Positions 35,230 to 44,359 are shown, counted from the stretch's first letter. The stretch is 64,000 nt of DNA from Arthrobacter livingstonensis (GCF_003219815.1 NZ_QJVD01000018.1:1-64000); one strand, 5' to 3'. Made by a program: numbers and translations. The notes: generated from the letters alone by a model not told the origin.

Positions 35230-35829
35230 GTGACTGTGGAAGAGAAGACTCGCACCAACTCGAAGTTCAAGCTGGTTGGTCCCAAGGAAATCGGGTACAA
35301 CGTCAAGCAGGTTGACGTGTTCCTGGACCGTGCCCGGTCTTACTTTCTCAATGCGGACACGGATGGGAAGGCCATTACCAGCCACGACGTTCGCACCGCA
35401 TCATTCGACCCGGCCCGCGGCGGCTACAACGCCCAGGCCGTGGACGCAGCCATGGACCGGATCGAGGACGAGTTTGTGCTGCGTGAGAAGGAACTCCTGA
35501 TCGGTGCGGAGGGCGAAAGGGCGTGGATGATCAAGATTGGCAAGACGGCGTCCCTGCTGCGCGCGCGCCTGCACCGGCCCGACGGAGAGCGGTTCCGCCG
35601 CCCCACCCGCAAGAACATCCAAAGCTACAACACCGACGACGTCGACGTGCTGTGCCGTGAGCTGCTGACGTACATTGAGGACAACGGGGAACTGAGCGTC
35701 GACGTAGTACGCCGGGCGATCTTTGCGCCGGTCAAGGGTGCCGAGGGTTACGAGGAAAGCCAGGTGGACGCGTTCCTGGACCGCGTGGTGGAGCTGATGG
35801 CCACCATAGACATCGCCGCCGACAAGTAG
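35230..35829 (+). CDS. DivIVA-domain-like protein
   Basis: A 199-residue protein with three related segments of the form VKQVDVFLDRARSYFL, YNAQAVDAAMDRIEDEF and YEESQVDAFLDRVVELMA, each the short DivIVA/Wag31-type helix motif (phi-x-x-VDxFLD). Start GTG 35230 is preferred because GAGGA ends 6 nt before it and directly abuts ATG 35224. It follows cdsA by 67 bp. Proteins of this type in actinobacteria bind membrane at poles or septa and guide growth; here a scaffold role next to lipid synthesis is inference. Confidence 0.8.
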   Translation: MTVEEKTRTNSKFKLVGPKEIGYNVKQVDVFLDRARSYFLNADTDGKAITSHDVRTASFDPARGGYNAQAVDAAMDRIEDEFVLREKELLIGAEGERAWMIKIGKTASLLRARLHRPDGERFRRPTRKNIQSYNTDDVDVLCRELLTYIEDNGELSVDVVRRAIFAPVKGAEGYEESQVDAFLDRVVELMATIDIAADK

Positions 35830-35888
35830 GCGCCCTCCGCCATCGGCCAGGCAGTCAGCACAGCCCGTGGGGCGGCCGAAACAGCCCG

Positions 35889-37382
35889 TTAAACGGACTG
35901 GCCCGGAAGGGCATGGGGGCGTTCGGGCACATGCAGCTTTGACATGAACCTTGCCACCCCGGGGTTGCGGCGCCCGGCTGTTGCCAGCGACACCGCCACC
36001 ATGGTCACAAAGGCTGCCGGGACCGTCCACGCCGCCGGCTGAGTAAGGAATTCACGCCACGGCGAATCGGCCCCCAACTGCGCGCCGAACAACATGGCGG
36101 TCCCGCACAGCACCCCGCCTGCCAGCATGCCGGCGACTGCGCCGGCGTCGGTGAGCCCGCGCCACCAAATGCCCAGCAGCAGCAGCGGGCACACGGTGGA
36201 GGCCGTGAATGCAAACACCATCCCCACACTGCCGGCCAGTGCCAGAGAATCCGTGCCGAGCGCCACGCCCAGTGGCACGACGGCGGCGGCCACGGCGGCA
36301 ATCCGGAAACCACGGACATTCCCGCCCAACAGGTCCTGGCTGATAACTCCGGCCAGCGACACCACCAGCCCGGAGGTGGTGGACAGGAACGCCGCAAAGG
36401 CGCCGGCCACCACCAGCGCTGAGAGGATGTCCCCGCCCAGTCCCCCAATGAGCGTGCCCGGGAGCAGCAGGACCGTGGCATCGGGGGAGCCGTGGGCAGC
36501 CAAACGGGGCAGGAACACGCGCCCCAGCACCCCGTAGATGGTGGGAAACAGGTAAAAGACGGAGAGCAGCCCCAGCACGATCAGCGTGGTCCGCCGTGCC
36601 GCCGCGCCGTCGGGGTTTGTGTAAAACCGCACCAGAACATGGGGCAGTCCCAGAGTGCCAAACAACAGCGCCACCATGAGCGAAAGCGTCCCGTACATGC
36701 TGGAGCCGTTGAGCGGATCGGCCAGCGGGAAGAACTCCGTTCCGACCGGCAACGCTGCGGGCTGGCCGCTGTGGGCGCCAAGCTGGAGCAGGATGAAGAT
36801 GGCGGGCACCGCCAGCGCCGTGAGTTTGAGCCAGTACTGGAAGGCCTGCACAAAGGTGATGGAGCGCATTCCGCCGGTGATCACCGTCAGGCAGACAATC
36901 ACGACGACGGCGCCGGCCCCCACCCACGACGGCAGTCCCGTGGTGGTGCGGATGGTCAGGGCCGCGCCATGCAGCTGCGGCACAATGTAAAACCAGCCAA
37001 CCACCACCACCAGCACGCTGGTGACATGCCTGGCCCGCGTCGAGTTCAGCCGCGCCTGCGCAAAGTCGGGAACAGTGTAGGCACCGGAGCGGCGCAGGGG
37101 AGCGGCCACGAAGAACAGCAGCATCAGGTAGCCGGCGGTGTAGCCGATGGGGAACCAGAGGGCATCGAGGCCGGAAATCATGATCAGCCCGGCGATGCCC
37201 AGAAAACTGGCGGCGGAGAGGTACTCCCCGCCGATGGCGGACGCATTCCACCACGGCCGCACGGTCCGCGAGGCCACATAAAAGTCACTCGTGGTGCGTG
37301 ATATCCGCAACCCGTAAAAGCCGATCAGCGCCGTGATGACGGAGACGGAGATCAGGGCCGTGTAGCCGATGGCCGGGTTCAT
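35889..37382 (-). CDS. Sodium/solute symporter (SSS family, monocarboxylate-like)
   Basis: A 497-residue carrier with about 13 transmembrane helices from ATG 37382. Family motifs: VRPWWNASAIGGEYLSAASF, FPIGYTAGYLMLLFFVAAP, LPHVLVRFYTNPDGAAAR, and SGLVVSLAGVISQDLL. These match cation/acetate-type (ActP) symporters. It overlaps the small membrane gene upstream by ATGA and ends the minus-strand two-component operon, so it is a probable target or partner. Paralogue of 40897-42549, diverged. Confidence 0.92.
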   Translation of the reverse strand: MNPAIGYTALISVSVITALIGFYGLRISRTTSDFYVASRTVRPWWNASAIGGEYLSAASFLGIAGLIMISGLDALWFPIGYTAGYLMLLFFVAAPLRRSGAYTVPDFAQARLNSTRARHVTSVLVVVVGWFYIVPQLHGAALTIRTTTGLPSWVGAGAVVVIVCLTVITGGMRSITFVQAFQYWLKLTALAVPAIFILLQLGAHSGQPAALPVGTEFFPLADPLNGSSMYGTLSLMVALLFGTLGLPHVLVRFYTNPDGAAARRTTLIVLGLLSVFYLFPTIYGVLGRVFLPRLAAHGSPDATVLLLPGTLIGGLGGDILSALVVAGAFAAFLSTTSGLVVSLAGVISQDLLGGNVRGFRIAAVAAAVVPLGVALGTDSLALAGSVGMVFAFTASTVCPLLLLGIWWRGLTDAGAVAGMLAGGVLCGTAMLFGAQLGADSPWREFLTQPAAWTVPAAFVTMVAVSLATAGRRNPGVARFMSKLHVPERPHALPGQSV

Positions 37383-37801
37383 TTCCCCTCCACCAGGTCG
37401 CGGTACTGGTTCTCGTTCCTGGTGGCAGCCCGCACATAAAGCCAGGCACTGGCGCCAATGATGGGGTACACGCCCACGCCCAGCATGAGCCACGGGGCGG
37501 GGATGCCAAGAATCCGCCAGTCGGCGAAGGCCGGCACCCACCGCACTGCCATCCAGCAAATCAGCAGCGCCGCCATGAAGCCGGCGCTGACCACCAGGGC
37601 CAGACGCAGCTGCGAGCGGATCAGGGACCGCACCATGACCTCGCCCACGGCCGACTGTTCGGCAACTTCCTGGGAAACGCTGGTGCTGGCGCGAATCGAC
37701 CGGGCCTGGCTCCGCGGTGCCACCACACGCACGCGGCCGGCAGCGGGTGGGGACGCCGGTGGGACTGGCTGGGAGGGAACCGCGGCGTCGTCGTCGTTCA
37801 T
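37379..37801 (-). CDS. Small two-TM protein partnering the symporter
   Basis: A 140-residue protein. A Pro/Ala-rich cytosolic N-terminus of about 60 residues is followed by two transmembrane segments, LALVVSAGFMAALLICWMAV and IPAPWLMLGVGVYPIIGASA, and a short charged tail (ATRNENQYRDLVEGK). Position before a symporter and the two-helix layout match DUF485-type partners. Its ATG overlaps the regulator stop by 4 nt, and its own stop overlaps the symporter start. Confidence 0.8.
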   Translation of the reverse strand: MNDDDAAVPSQPVPPASPPAAGRVRVVAPRSQARSIRASTSVSQEVAEQSAVGEVMVRSLIRSQLRLALVVSAGFMAALLICWMAVRWVPAFADWRILGIPAPWLMLGVGVYPIIGASAWLYVRAATRNENQYRDLVEGK

Positions 37802-38523
37802 GCTGACGGCCGAACCCTGGTGGCCTGAAGGCGTTCGCGCAGGGCCGGCAGGTGGCGCCGGCTCACGGGCAGGTCCGCGTTGGAAACCGAAACCGTGGGC
37901 TTGGCCGAGCCGAGCTTCAGCGCCGTGACAAACTGCATGCAGACCAGGTAGGAGCGGTGGATCCGCAGGAACCCGGAATCCTGCCAGCGCTGCTCCAAGT
38001 CTGCGAGCGGGACACGGATCAAATAGCTGGCCTCGGCGGTGTGCAGGCGGGCATAGTCGCCCTGGGCCTGGACGAACCTGACCTCGTCCAGGCGGATGAT
38101 GCGGCTGACGCCGCCCTGGTCGACGGTGATTAGCTCCACCGCCTCGGCGACGGAAGGTTGGGCGACCATTTCGGCCACACGCCCGACCGTCTTGGCGAGC
38201 CGTTCGGTGCTGACCGGCTTGAGCAGGTAGTCGACGGCGGCGAGGTCAAAGGCTTCCAGCGCGCGGTCGTCGTCGGCGGTGACAAAAACGACCACTGGCG
38301 GGCGGGGCGAACGGCCAATCACGCGCGCCAGCTCCAGTCCGTTCAGCCCGGGCATGTGAATGTCCAAAAACACGGCATCGACGTCTTCCACAGCCAGGAT
38401 TTCCAAGGCGCGGGAGCCGCCCATGGCCCGGTGGATGGTGCCGATGCGTGGGTCCCGGCCCAGCATAAACGCCAATTCCTCGACGGCGGGTAGCTCGTCG
38501 TCGGCGACAAGGACGTTGATCAT
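37798..38523 (-). CDS. LytTR-family response regulator
   Basis: A 241-residue regulator: receiver domain with NVLVADDELPAVEELAF, phosphoacceptor in AVFLDIHMPGLNGLELA, and the Lys in AVDYLLKPVSTERLAK; then a LytTR DNA-binding domain containing VRFVQAQGDYARLHT and SGFLRIHRSYLV. Pairs with the LytS/YehU-type kinase, which lies about 620 bp upstream across a repeat array. Homologous BtsSR/YpdAB systems in E. coli sense pyruvate and control transporters; the symporter genes here are the obvious target. Confidence 0.93.
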   Translation of the reverse strand: MINVLVADDELPAVEELAFMLGRDPRIGTIHRAMGGSRALEILAVEDVDAVFLDIHMPGLNGLELARVIGRSPRPPVVVFVTADDDRALEAFDLAAVDYLLKPVSTERLAKTVGRVAEMVAQPSVAEAVELITVDQGGVSRIIRLDEVRFVQAQGDYARLHTAEASYLIRVPLADLEQRWQDSGFLRIHRSYLVCMQFVTALKLGSAKPTVSVSNADLPVSRRHLPALRERLQATRVRPSA

Positions 38524-38534
38524 GGGACCAAGCC

Positions 38535-39131
38535 TAGCGGCCGAGGGGCCCCAAACGAGCGCAGCGAGTTTGGGGAGGACGCGACGGCGCTAGTCCCCAC
38601 GCCCTCCCAAAACTCAGCCGCTGGCGCGTCTGCCCTTTGGGTCCCACGGGCGCGTGGGCCCAGCCGAGGGGCCCCAAACGTGGGCCCACGGCGGCTAGGG
38701 CCCCGCTGTGAGCTTGCGAGCAGTGGGAGCGGCCGGGGATTGCGAGCGGTGGGAGTCGCCGGGGACGCAGCGAGTTTTGGGGAGGACGGTAGGCACTAGT
38801 CCCCACGCCCTTCCCAAAACTCAGCCGCTGGCGCGTCTGCCCTTTGGGTCCCTCGGGCGCGTGGGCCCAGCCGAGGGGCCCCAGCCGAGGGGCCCCAAAC
38901 GTGGGCCCACGGCGGCGAGGGCCCCGCTGCGGGGGCCCACTGCCACGAGGGACCCGCTGTGAGCTTGCGAGCAGTGGGAGCGGCCGGGGATTGCGAGCGG
39001 TGGGAGTCGCCGGGGACGCAGCGAGTTTGGGGAGGACGCGACGGCGCTAGTCCCCACGCCCTTCCCAAAACTCAGCCGCTGGCGCGTCTGCCCTTTGGGT
39101 CCCTCGGGCGCGTGGGCCCCCGGCGGCGAGG
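38535..39131. repeat. Tandem repeat array between sensor kinase and regulator genes
   Basis: Three direct copies of a GC-rich element begin at the anchor GCAGCGAGTT, at 38561, 38767 and 39018, spacings 206 and 251 bp; the third copy is truncated near 39131. The middle copy has about 45 bp extra, part of it an internal duplication of a 15-bp CCAGCCGAGGGGCCC-type unit near 38868-38897. Each copy contains GAGTTTTGGG or GAGTTTGGGG facing CCCAAAACTC about 40 bp later, so each can form a hairpin. No coding function is apparent. The open frames in it do not match proteins I know. Confidence 0.9.
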
Positions 39132-39144
39132 TGGCGTCTGGGTG

Positions 39145-40380
39145 TCAGGCGTCGTGGCCGGGTTGGTTCTTGGGTACGGTCATGGTGATCAGCATTCCCC
39201 GCCCCTCTGCCGTGTCGAAGGCCAGACCGTGGTCGTCGCCGTAGACCTGGCGCAGCCGCGCATCGACATTGCGCAGACCCACATGCGTGCCGTCGTGCAG
39301 CCCGGCAAGGACGGCCCGGAGTTCCCCGGGGTCCATGCCGACGCCGTCGTCCTCGATGGTGACCTCCGTGTAGGCGCCCAGGTCGCGGGCACAAAGCTGC
39401 ACCAGGCCTGGCCCTTCCTTGGCCTCGAGCCCGTGCCGCACGGCGTTTTCCACCAGCGGCTGCAGGCTGAGGAACGGGATGACGGTGCTGAGGACTTCGG
39501 GGGCAATTTGGAGGCTGATTCGCAACCGGTCGCCAAAGCGGGCGCTTTCGAGCAACAGGTACCTGTCGATGCAGCGCAGTTCCTCTGCGAGGGTGGTGAA
39601 ATCGCCGTGCCGGCGGAAGGAATAGCGGGTGAAATCGGCAAACTCCACCACCAGGTCCCGTGCCCGCTGGGGGTCGGTGTTGATGAAGGAGGCGATCGCG
39701 TTGAGCGAATTGTAGATGAAGTGGGGGCTGATCTGGGCGCGTAGGGCCCGGACCTCCGCCTCGGCCAGCAAGGTGCGGGAGGCGCTGAGTTCGGCCAGTT
39801 CCAGCTGCGCCGACACCCATCCGGCAACCTCGTTGGTGGCCCGGACCAGCCCGGCGCTGGGCTGCTTGCTGAGAATGATCACGGTGCCCACCACCCGGGA
39901 GTCCACGTTGAGTGGGCAGATCACCGCGGCCTTCAAGTCCGAGTCTTCCTCCGGCAGCCCCAGCGATTCCCGCAGGGCCGAGTCCAGTACGGCCACCTGG
40001 GTGCGTCCGTTGCCGAGGGCCTGTGCTGCCAGGCCCATGACAACGCCCGAGTCGGGCTGCTTCGCCGCCGCGCCGGAACCGTCCCAGGCCAGCAGCCCCG
40101 AGCCGTCGGTCATGGCGAACGCGGCACAGTTCAGCAGGGCGCGCAGCTGCCTGCTGGCCTTCAGTGCGCCCGCCGGCTCCAGCCCGTTGCGCAGTTGGGC
40201 ACCGGCCGCGGCGGCCGAGTGCAGCGCGCGGAACGTGGCTCTCTCGGCGTCGGTGCCCAGCTCGCGGTGTGAACGCGAAAGCCGGAAGCCGGCCACAGCC
40301 ACCACGGCGACGGCGGCCGCCACCACGGCGATGGTGATGATGAGCAGGAGCGTGGAGTCACTCAAGGGATCGGCGGACAT
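39145..40380 (-). CDS. LytS/YehU-type sensor histidine kinase
   Basis: A 411-residue kinase from ATG 40380 with one N-terminal membrane helix (TLLLIITIAVVAAAVAVVAV), a GAF-like sensor region (about 60-200), and the His_kinase motif LRAQISPHFIYNSLNAIASF (phosphoacceptor His). The HATPase part holds SLQPLVENAVRHGLEAK, TIEDDGVGMDPGELR, and HVGLRNVDARLRQVYG. This class lacks a separate HisKA domain and pairs with LytTR regulators. It heads the operon with the regulator, small protein and symporter, and diverges from the second symporter module by about 140 bp. Confidence 0.93.
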   Translation of the reverse strand: MSADPLSDSTLLLIITIAVVAAAVAVVAVAGFRLSRSHRELGTDAERATFRALHSAAAAGAQLRNGLEPAGALKASRQLRALLNCAAFAMTDGSGLLAWDGSGAAAKQPDSGVVMGLAAQALGNGRTQVAVLDSALRESLGLPEEDSDLKAAVICPLNVDSRVVGTVIILSKQPSAGLVRATNEVAGWVSAQLELAELSASRTLLAEAEVRALRAQISPHFIYNSLNAIASFINTDPQRARDLVVEFADFTRYSFRRHGDFTTLAEELRCIDRYLLLESARFGDRLRISLQIAPEVLSTVIPFLSLQPLVENAVRHGLEAKEGPGLVQLCARDLGAYTEVTIEDDGVGMDPGELRAVLAGLHDGTHVGLRNVDARLRQVYGDDHGLAFDTAEGRGMLITMTVPKNQPGHDA

Positions 40381-40521
40381 GGGATAAACACTAGCTGTCC
40401 CCAAGCGCGCCCTGCCGTTGGGCGCATGCCCGGTGCCATTCGGCGCGCATCCGCCATTCCTAACGGAAATGTGATTCAGGACACTCCATAGTAGAGGCAT
40501 CACATCACCCAAGGAGGAATG

Positions 40522-40893
40522 ATGGGTAATTCTGCCCATGCAAGTCAAGGAAGTCCCGACGTGGACTTTGTTGAAGTTCAGGCGTCGAAGGAATTCAGGG
40601 ACCTTCGCAAGAGCCACCGCAGCTTTGTGTTCCCGGTGGCCGTCGGCTTCCTGCTCTGGTATTTTGCCTACGTGCTTTTGGCGGCGTATGCGCACGACTT
40701 CATGTCCATCAAGGTCTGGGGCTCCATCAACATCGGCCTGGTCATGGGCCTGCTGCAATTCGTCACCACCTTCGGCATCACCACGTGGTACGTCACGTAC
40801 GCCAACAACAAGCTCGACCCCAAGGCAGCAGAGATCCGGACCCGCCTCGAGGCGCAGATCGCCGCTGCCAACTCGACCAAGGAAGAGGTTTAA
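40522..40893 (+). CDS. DUF485-family small membrane protein
   Basis: A 123-residue protein with two transmembrane segments, FPVAVGFLLWYFAYVLLAAY and GLVMGLLQFVTTFGITTWYV, and KSHRSFVFP just before the first, the DUF485 signature. The ATG at 40522 is preferred over the one at 40519 because AGGAGG ends at 40517. DUF485 proteins accompany ActP/MctC-type symporters, and the symporter starts 3 bp downstream. Promoter region is shared divergently with the sensor kinase. Confidence 0.92.
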   Translation: MGNSAHASQGSPDVDFVEVQASKEFRDLRKSHRSFVFPVAVGFLLWYFAYVLLAAYAHDFMSIKVWGSINIGLVMGLLQFVTTFGITTWYVTYANNKLDPKAAEIRTRLEAQIAAANSTKEEV

Positions 40894-40896
40894 CCC

Positions 40897-42549
40897 GTGG
40901 GCCTGACATCTGCTCTGTATCATGTTGCCGCCCTGGACAAGTCCTTGGGCGAGCAGACCAAGGAGACGTCGTGGATCAACATCCTGATCTTCGTCGCGTT
41001 CGTTGGTGTCACCTTGGTGGTGGTGTTCCGTGCCAGCCGCAACAACAAGACCGCCGCTGACTACTATGCGGCGGGCCGGTCCTTTTCCGGCGGCCAAAAC
41101 GGCACCGCGATCGCCGGAGACTACCTCTCCGCCGCTTCGTTCTTGGGCATCACCGGAGCCATCGCCATCAACGGCTACGACGGATTCCTCTACTCGATCG
41201 GATTCCTTGTAGCGTGGCTGGTGGCCCTGCTGCTGGTGGCCGAGCTGCTGCGCAACACCGGCCGGTTCACCATGGCCGATGTTCTTTCCTTCCGCCTGAA
41301 GCAGCGGCCAGTCCGCATCGCCGCGGCCACCACCACCCTGGTGGTCTGCTTCTTCTACCTCCTGGCCCAGATGGCCGGTGCCGGAGGGCTGGTTTCCCTG
41401 CTCCTTGGCCTGGACAACGGGAACAAGACGGGCCAGGCCATTGTCATTGCCGTGGTCGGCGTGCTCATGATCGTCTACGTATTGATCGGTGGCATGAAGG
41501 GCACCACCTGGGTGCAGATCATCAAGGCCTGCCTGCTCATTGTCGGCGCCGCCATCATGACCATCATCGTGCTCGCCATGAACGGCTTCAACCTGAGCAC
41601 GCTCATGGACGCCGCCGTGCAGACGTCAATCGATGAAGGTGGCGCCGGTGCGGCCCTGCTGAACCCGGGAGCCGCGTACGGGAAGGCCCCGCTTGACTTC
41701 ATCTCCTTGGCCCTGGCCCTGGTGCTGGGCACCGCGGCCCTGCCGCACGTACTGATGCGCTTTTACACGGTCCCCACCGCCAAGGAAGCGCGCAAATCCG
41801 TGGTGTGGGCCATCTGGCTCATCGGCATCTTCTACATCTTCACCCTGGTGCTCGGCTACGGTGCCGCTGCCTTGATTGGCAAGACCGCGATCCTCGCGGC
41901 TCCCGGCGGCGTCAACTCCGCCGCACCGTTGCTCGCGTTCGTGGTGGGCGGGCCCATCCTGCTGGGCTTCATTTCCGCCGTCGCCTTCGCCACCATCCTG
42001 GCCGTGGTGGCCGGGCTGACCATCACCGCGGCAGCCTCGTTCGCCCATGACATCTATTCCAACGTGATCGTCAAGGGCGAACCGAAGCCGGAAATGGAAG
42101 TCAAGGTGGCACGACGCACCGTGGTGGTGATCGGCATTGTGGCGATCGCCGGCGGCATACTCGCCAACGGCCAGAACATCGCGTTCCTGGTGGCGCTTGC
42201 CTTCGCCATCGCGGCATCGGCCAACCTGCCCACCATCATCTTCTCGCTTTTCTGGAAGAAGTTCACCACCCAGGGCGCCCTGTGGAGCATGTACGGCGGC
42301 CTGGCCGCTGCCATCATCCTCATCGCGTTCTCTCCGGTGGTATCCGGCAGCGAAAAGGCCATGATTCCCGGTGCCAGCTTCGACTGGTTCCCGCTGGCCA
42401 ACCCCGGCATCGTCTCCATCCCGCTTGCGTTCTTCCTGGGCTGGCTGGGCACGGTGTTGGACAAGAACGTGGAGAATCCGCGCATCCAGGCCGAAATGGA
42501 AGTCCGTTCGCTGACTGGCGTCGGTGCCGAAAAGGCGGCGGACCACTAG
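40897..42549 (+). CDS. Cation/monocarboxylate symporter (ActP/MctC-like)
   Basis: A 550-residue, about 13-helix sodium- or proton-coupled carrier of the SSS family, from GTG 40897. Motifs: DYYAAGRSFSGGQNGTAIAG, DYLSAASFLGITGAIAINGY, LPHVLMRFYTVPTAKEARKS and FATILAVVAGLTITAAASF, the characteristic acetate-permease signature. MctC of Corynebacterium glutamicum, paired with a DUF485 partner, takes up acetate, propionate and pyruvate. Likely regulated by the divergent LytS/LytTR pair. A strong terminator follows. Confidence 0.94.
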   Translation: MGLTSALYHVAALDKSLGEQTKETSWINILIFVAFVGVTLVVVFRASRNNKTAADYYAAGRSFSGGQNGTAIAGDYLSAASFLGITGAIAINGYDGFLYSIGFLVAWLVALLLVAELLRNTGRFTMADVLSFRLKQRPVRIAAATTTLVVCFFYLLAQMAGAGGLVSLLLGLDNGNKTGQAIVIAVVGVLMIVYVLIGGMKGTTWVQIIKACLLIVGAAIMTIIVLAMNGFNLSTLMDAAVQTSIDEGGAGAALLNPGAAYGKAPLDFISLALALVLGTAALPHVLMRFYTVPTAKEARKSVVWAIWLIGIFYIFTLVLGYGAAALIGKTAILAAPGGVNSAAPLLAFVVGGPILLGFISAVAFATILAVVAGLTITAAASFAHDIYSNVIVKGEPKPEMEVKVARRTVVVIGIVAIAGGILANGQNIAFLVALAFAIAASANLPTIIFSLFWKKFTTQGALWSMYGGLAAAIILIAFSPVVSGSEKAMIPGASFDWFPLANPGIVSIPLAFFLGWLGTVLDKNVENPRIQAEMEVRSLTGVGAEKAADH

Positions 42550-42569
42550 ACCCGGCCGTCACCACCCCT

Positions 42570-42620
42570 AAGGGCCCCGTGCGTTCCCCACATAGCTTGG
42601 GAACGCACGGGGCCCTTTTT
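42570..42620 (+). terminator. Terminator after the symporter
   Basis: Nineteen-bp arms AAGGGCCCCGTGCGTTCCC (42570-42588) and its complement (42599-42617), a 10-nt loop CACATAGCTT, then TTTTT. It also faces the convergent gene at 42631. Confidence 0.95.
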
Positions 42621-42630
42621 GGGCGGTCTG

Positions 42631-43332
42631 TCAGTGGTGATGGCCGGAGTGCTTCAACTGCTCGAGATTGCCTGGCAGGGGAGACCCCGGGGTGGTGGCG
42701 CCGTGTCCGGAATGTGGAACTGCCAGTTCACCGGCCGTGGAGGCCGCCATGCCCACCGTTGTCACGGAGGCCACCAGGATTGATGCGGCAAACAACGTAC
42801 CGACCACGGCCAAGGCCGACGGCTTGTGCCTGGCACCCGGGACCCGCACCCGTAGGCCGCTGTTGTGCTGCCAGCCAAGCACGGCAATCACTGACATTTC
42901 CAGCACGAGTAGTGAAGCCAGGGTCAGGTCAAGTGACCTCAGGTCCTCGGGCAGGCGCCACATGCCCACGATCAGGATGGCCAGGTGGGCCGAGGCCGCC
43001 GCCACCACGGCCCGGACCGTCAAGATGGTCGGGAGGTTCGCGGTGCGGAAACTGACAAAAGCGTAGAGCAGCCCGGCGACTGCCCAGCTTGATGCCGCGA
43101 TCACGGCCACCCATTGTCCCCAAGCCGCTGCCCCGCCCACGCCGTTCAAGCCCGCAATCAGGCTGGACGCCGCGGCACTGCTCAAGGCCGCAATACCCAC
43201 TGCGGCAATGCTGACGTACAGGCTGGCCAGCTCACCGCCGGTCTGGGTGGAGACCCGGGGCTTCCCCCGGAAGGTGCGCTGGGCAATCCTCACCTCGGGG
43301 GAAGCGGCGCTCAAGGCTTGGATGGCGGCCAC
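42631..43332 (-). CDS. Multi-TM hypothetical protein with a His-rich tail
   Basis: A 233-residue membrane protein with about six hydrophobic segments, for example ASLYVSIAAVGIAALSSAAA, VAVIAASSWAVAGLLYAFVS, and LAVVGTLFAASILVASVTTV. The C-terminus is HSGHGATTPGS and ends EQLKHSGHHH, so a metal-binding tail is possible. I do not recognise a named family. It lies 2 bp after the DUF4383 gene, which is on the same strand and upstream, so the two form an operon. Confidence 0.75.
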   Translation of the reverse strand: MAAIQALSAASPEVRIAQRTFRGKPRVSTQTGGELASLYVSIAAVGIAALSSAAASSLIAGLNGVGGAAAWGQWVAVIAASSWAVAGLLYAFVSFRTANLPTILTVRAVVAAASAHLAILIVGMWRLPEDLRSLDLTLASLLVLEMSVIAVLGWQHNSGLRVRVPGARHKPSALAVVGTLFAASILVASVTTVGMAASTAGELAVPHSGHGATTPGSPLPGNLEQLKHSGHHH

Positions 43333-43334
43333 GG

Positions 43335-43739
43335 CTAGGCGGTCCGGGCTGCGACGGTCCGGTCCTGCGACAGGCCGACTGCCAGCAGCACGAGAGCGCT
43401 GGCGAGGTGCAGGACGTTGTCAGCACCGTTGAGCGCGATGATGTTCAGCGCGGAGCTGGTCAGGAACAGTCCCACGATGCCCACCAGCAGGTAGACGGCA
43501 CCGACGGTTGAGTTGGCGGTCTTGGCCGCCGTCACGGAACCCAGTCCCGCGAGCAGGAGCGCTGCGCCGATGGCCAGGTGGATGATGTTGTGCAAGGGGT
43601 TGACCTCGAAGACGATCAAGTTCCGGCCCTCCGTGGCGAAGAACCCAATCCCGCTGGTCACAAAGAATCCGACGATGCCCACCAGTAGGTAGACGGCTCC
43701 GAAGACGGTGGCGAGTAGCCTGTTCGGTGAAGTGCGCAT
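43335..43739 (-). CDS. DUF4383 membrane protein
   Basis: A 134-residue protein with four membrane helices in two similar halves: FGAVYLLVGIVGFFVTSG with NPLHNIIHLAIGAALL, then VGAVYLLVGIVGLFLTSS with DNVLHLASALVLLAVG. The internal duplication and the NxLH motif identify DUF4383, a family of unknown function widespread in actinobacteria. ATG 43739 is preferred because AAAGGA lies about 10 nt before it; a TTG at 43748 is also in frame. Confidence 0.88.
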   Translation of the reverse strand: MRTSPNRLLATVFGAVYLLVGIVGFFVTSGIGFFATEGRNLIVFEVNPLHNIIHLAIGAALLLAGLGSVTAAKTANSTVGAVYLLVGIVGLFLTSSALNIIALNGADNVLHLASALVLLAVGLSQDRTVAARTA

Positions 43740-43888
43740 GGTGTTCAATCCTTTTTGGTAGTGCGGAGTTGCCTGTCCGCATCAACTTGAATGGGATCCG
43801 GGTGGAGCCCATGGAAGTCATTCGGAGGCCACCCCATTTTGGATTGCGCCTTCCAGGCTATTTTTTGGGGCGTCCGTGGCGTTCCCGG

Positions 43889-44359
43889 CTACTTGTCCAG
43901 GACCCGCTCCAGCAGGGGCGTGAGGCGGAACGGGACAAGCTCATTCATGGCCAGCGACGTTTCGGTGCGCTCCACGCCGTCGCACGCGAGGATCTTGCCG
44001 TTGATGCGGAACAGGTCCTCGGCGCCCGTGGAGACCACCCGCGCCAAAATGTCGGCCCGGCCGCTGAGCCCGTGGGCCTCGATCACTTCAGGGATGGCAG
44101 CAAGCGAAACGGCCAGCGGTGCGAGCTTTTGCTGCTGCACGTGGATGGAGATGAAGGCAGTCAGCGGGTACCCCAGCACGGCCGGGTTGATGCGGCGGTC
44201 GAAGGTCAAAAAGGCGTGCCGCTTCTCCAGGGACGCCATCCGCGCCTGAACAGTGTTGCGTGACAGGCCCAGCTGCTGGGAGAGCGCCACCACTGTCTGG
44301 CGGGGGTCCGCCACCATGGCCAGGAGGATGCGGGAGTCAGTTCCATCCAAAGTATGCAT
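43889..44359 (-). CDS. Lrp/AsnC-family regulator (probable BkdR-like)
   Basis: A 156-residue regulator from ATG 44359. The N-terminal HTH is GTDSRILLAMVADPRQTVVA and LSQQLGLSRNTVQARMASLE, then the RAM ligand domain including VIEAHGLSGRADILARVVS. It is divergent from the branched-chain 2-oxoacid dehydrogenase operon with 236 bp between them, the layout seen for BkdR, so it probably controls that operon in response to branched-chain amino acids. Confidence 0.93.
   Translation of the reverse strand: MHTLDGTDSRILLAMVADPRQTVVALSQQLGLSRNTVQARMASLEKRHAFLTFDRRINPAVLGYPLTAFISIHVQQQKLAPLAVSLAAIPEVIEAHGLSGRADILARVVSTGAEDLFRINGKILACDGVERTETSLAMNELVPFRLTPLLERVLDK

Noticed and set aside
38535-39131. A CRISPR array
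   Set aside because: Units are over 200 bp, GC-rich, and adjacent copies share nearly all sequence; there are no unique spacers and no cas genes.
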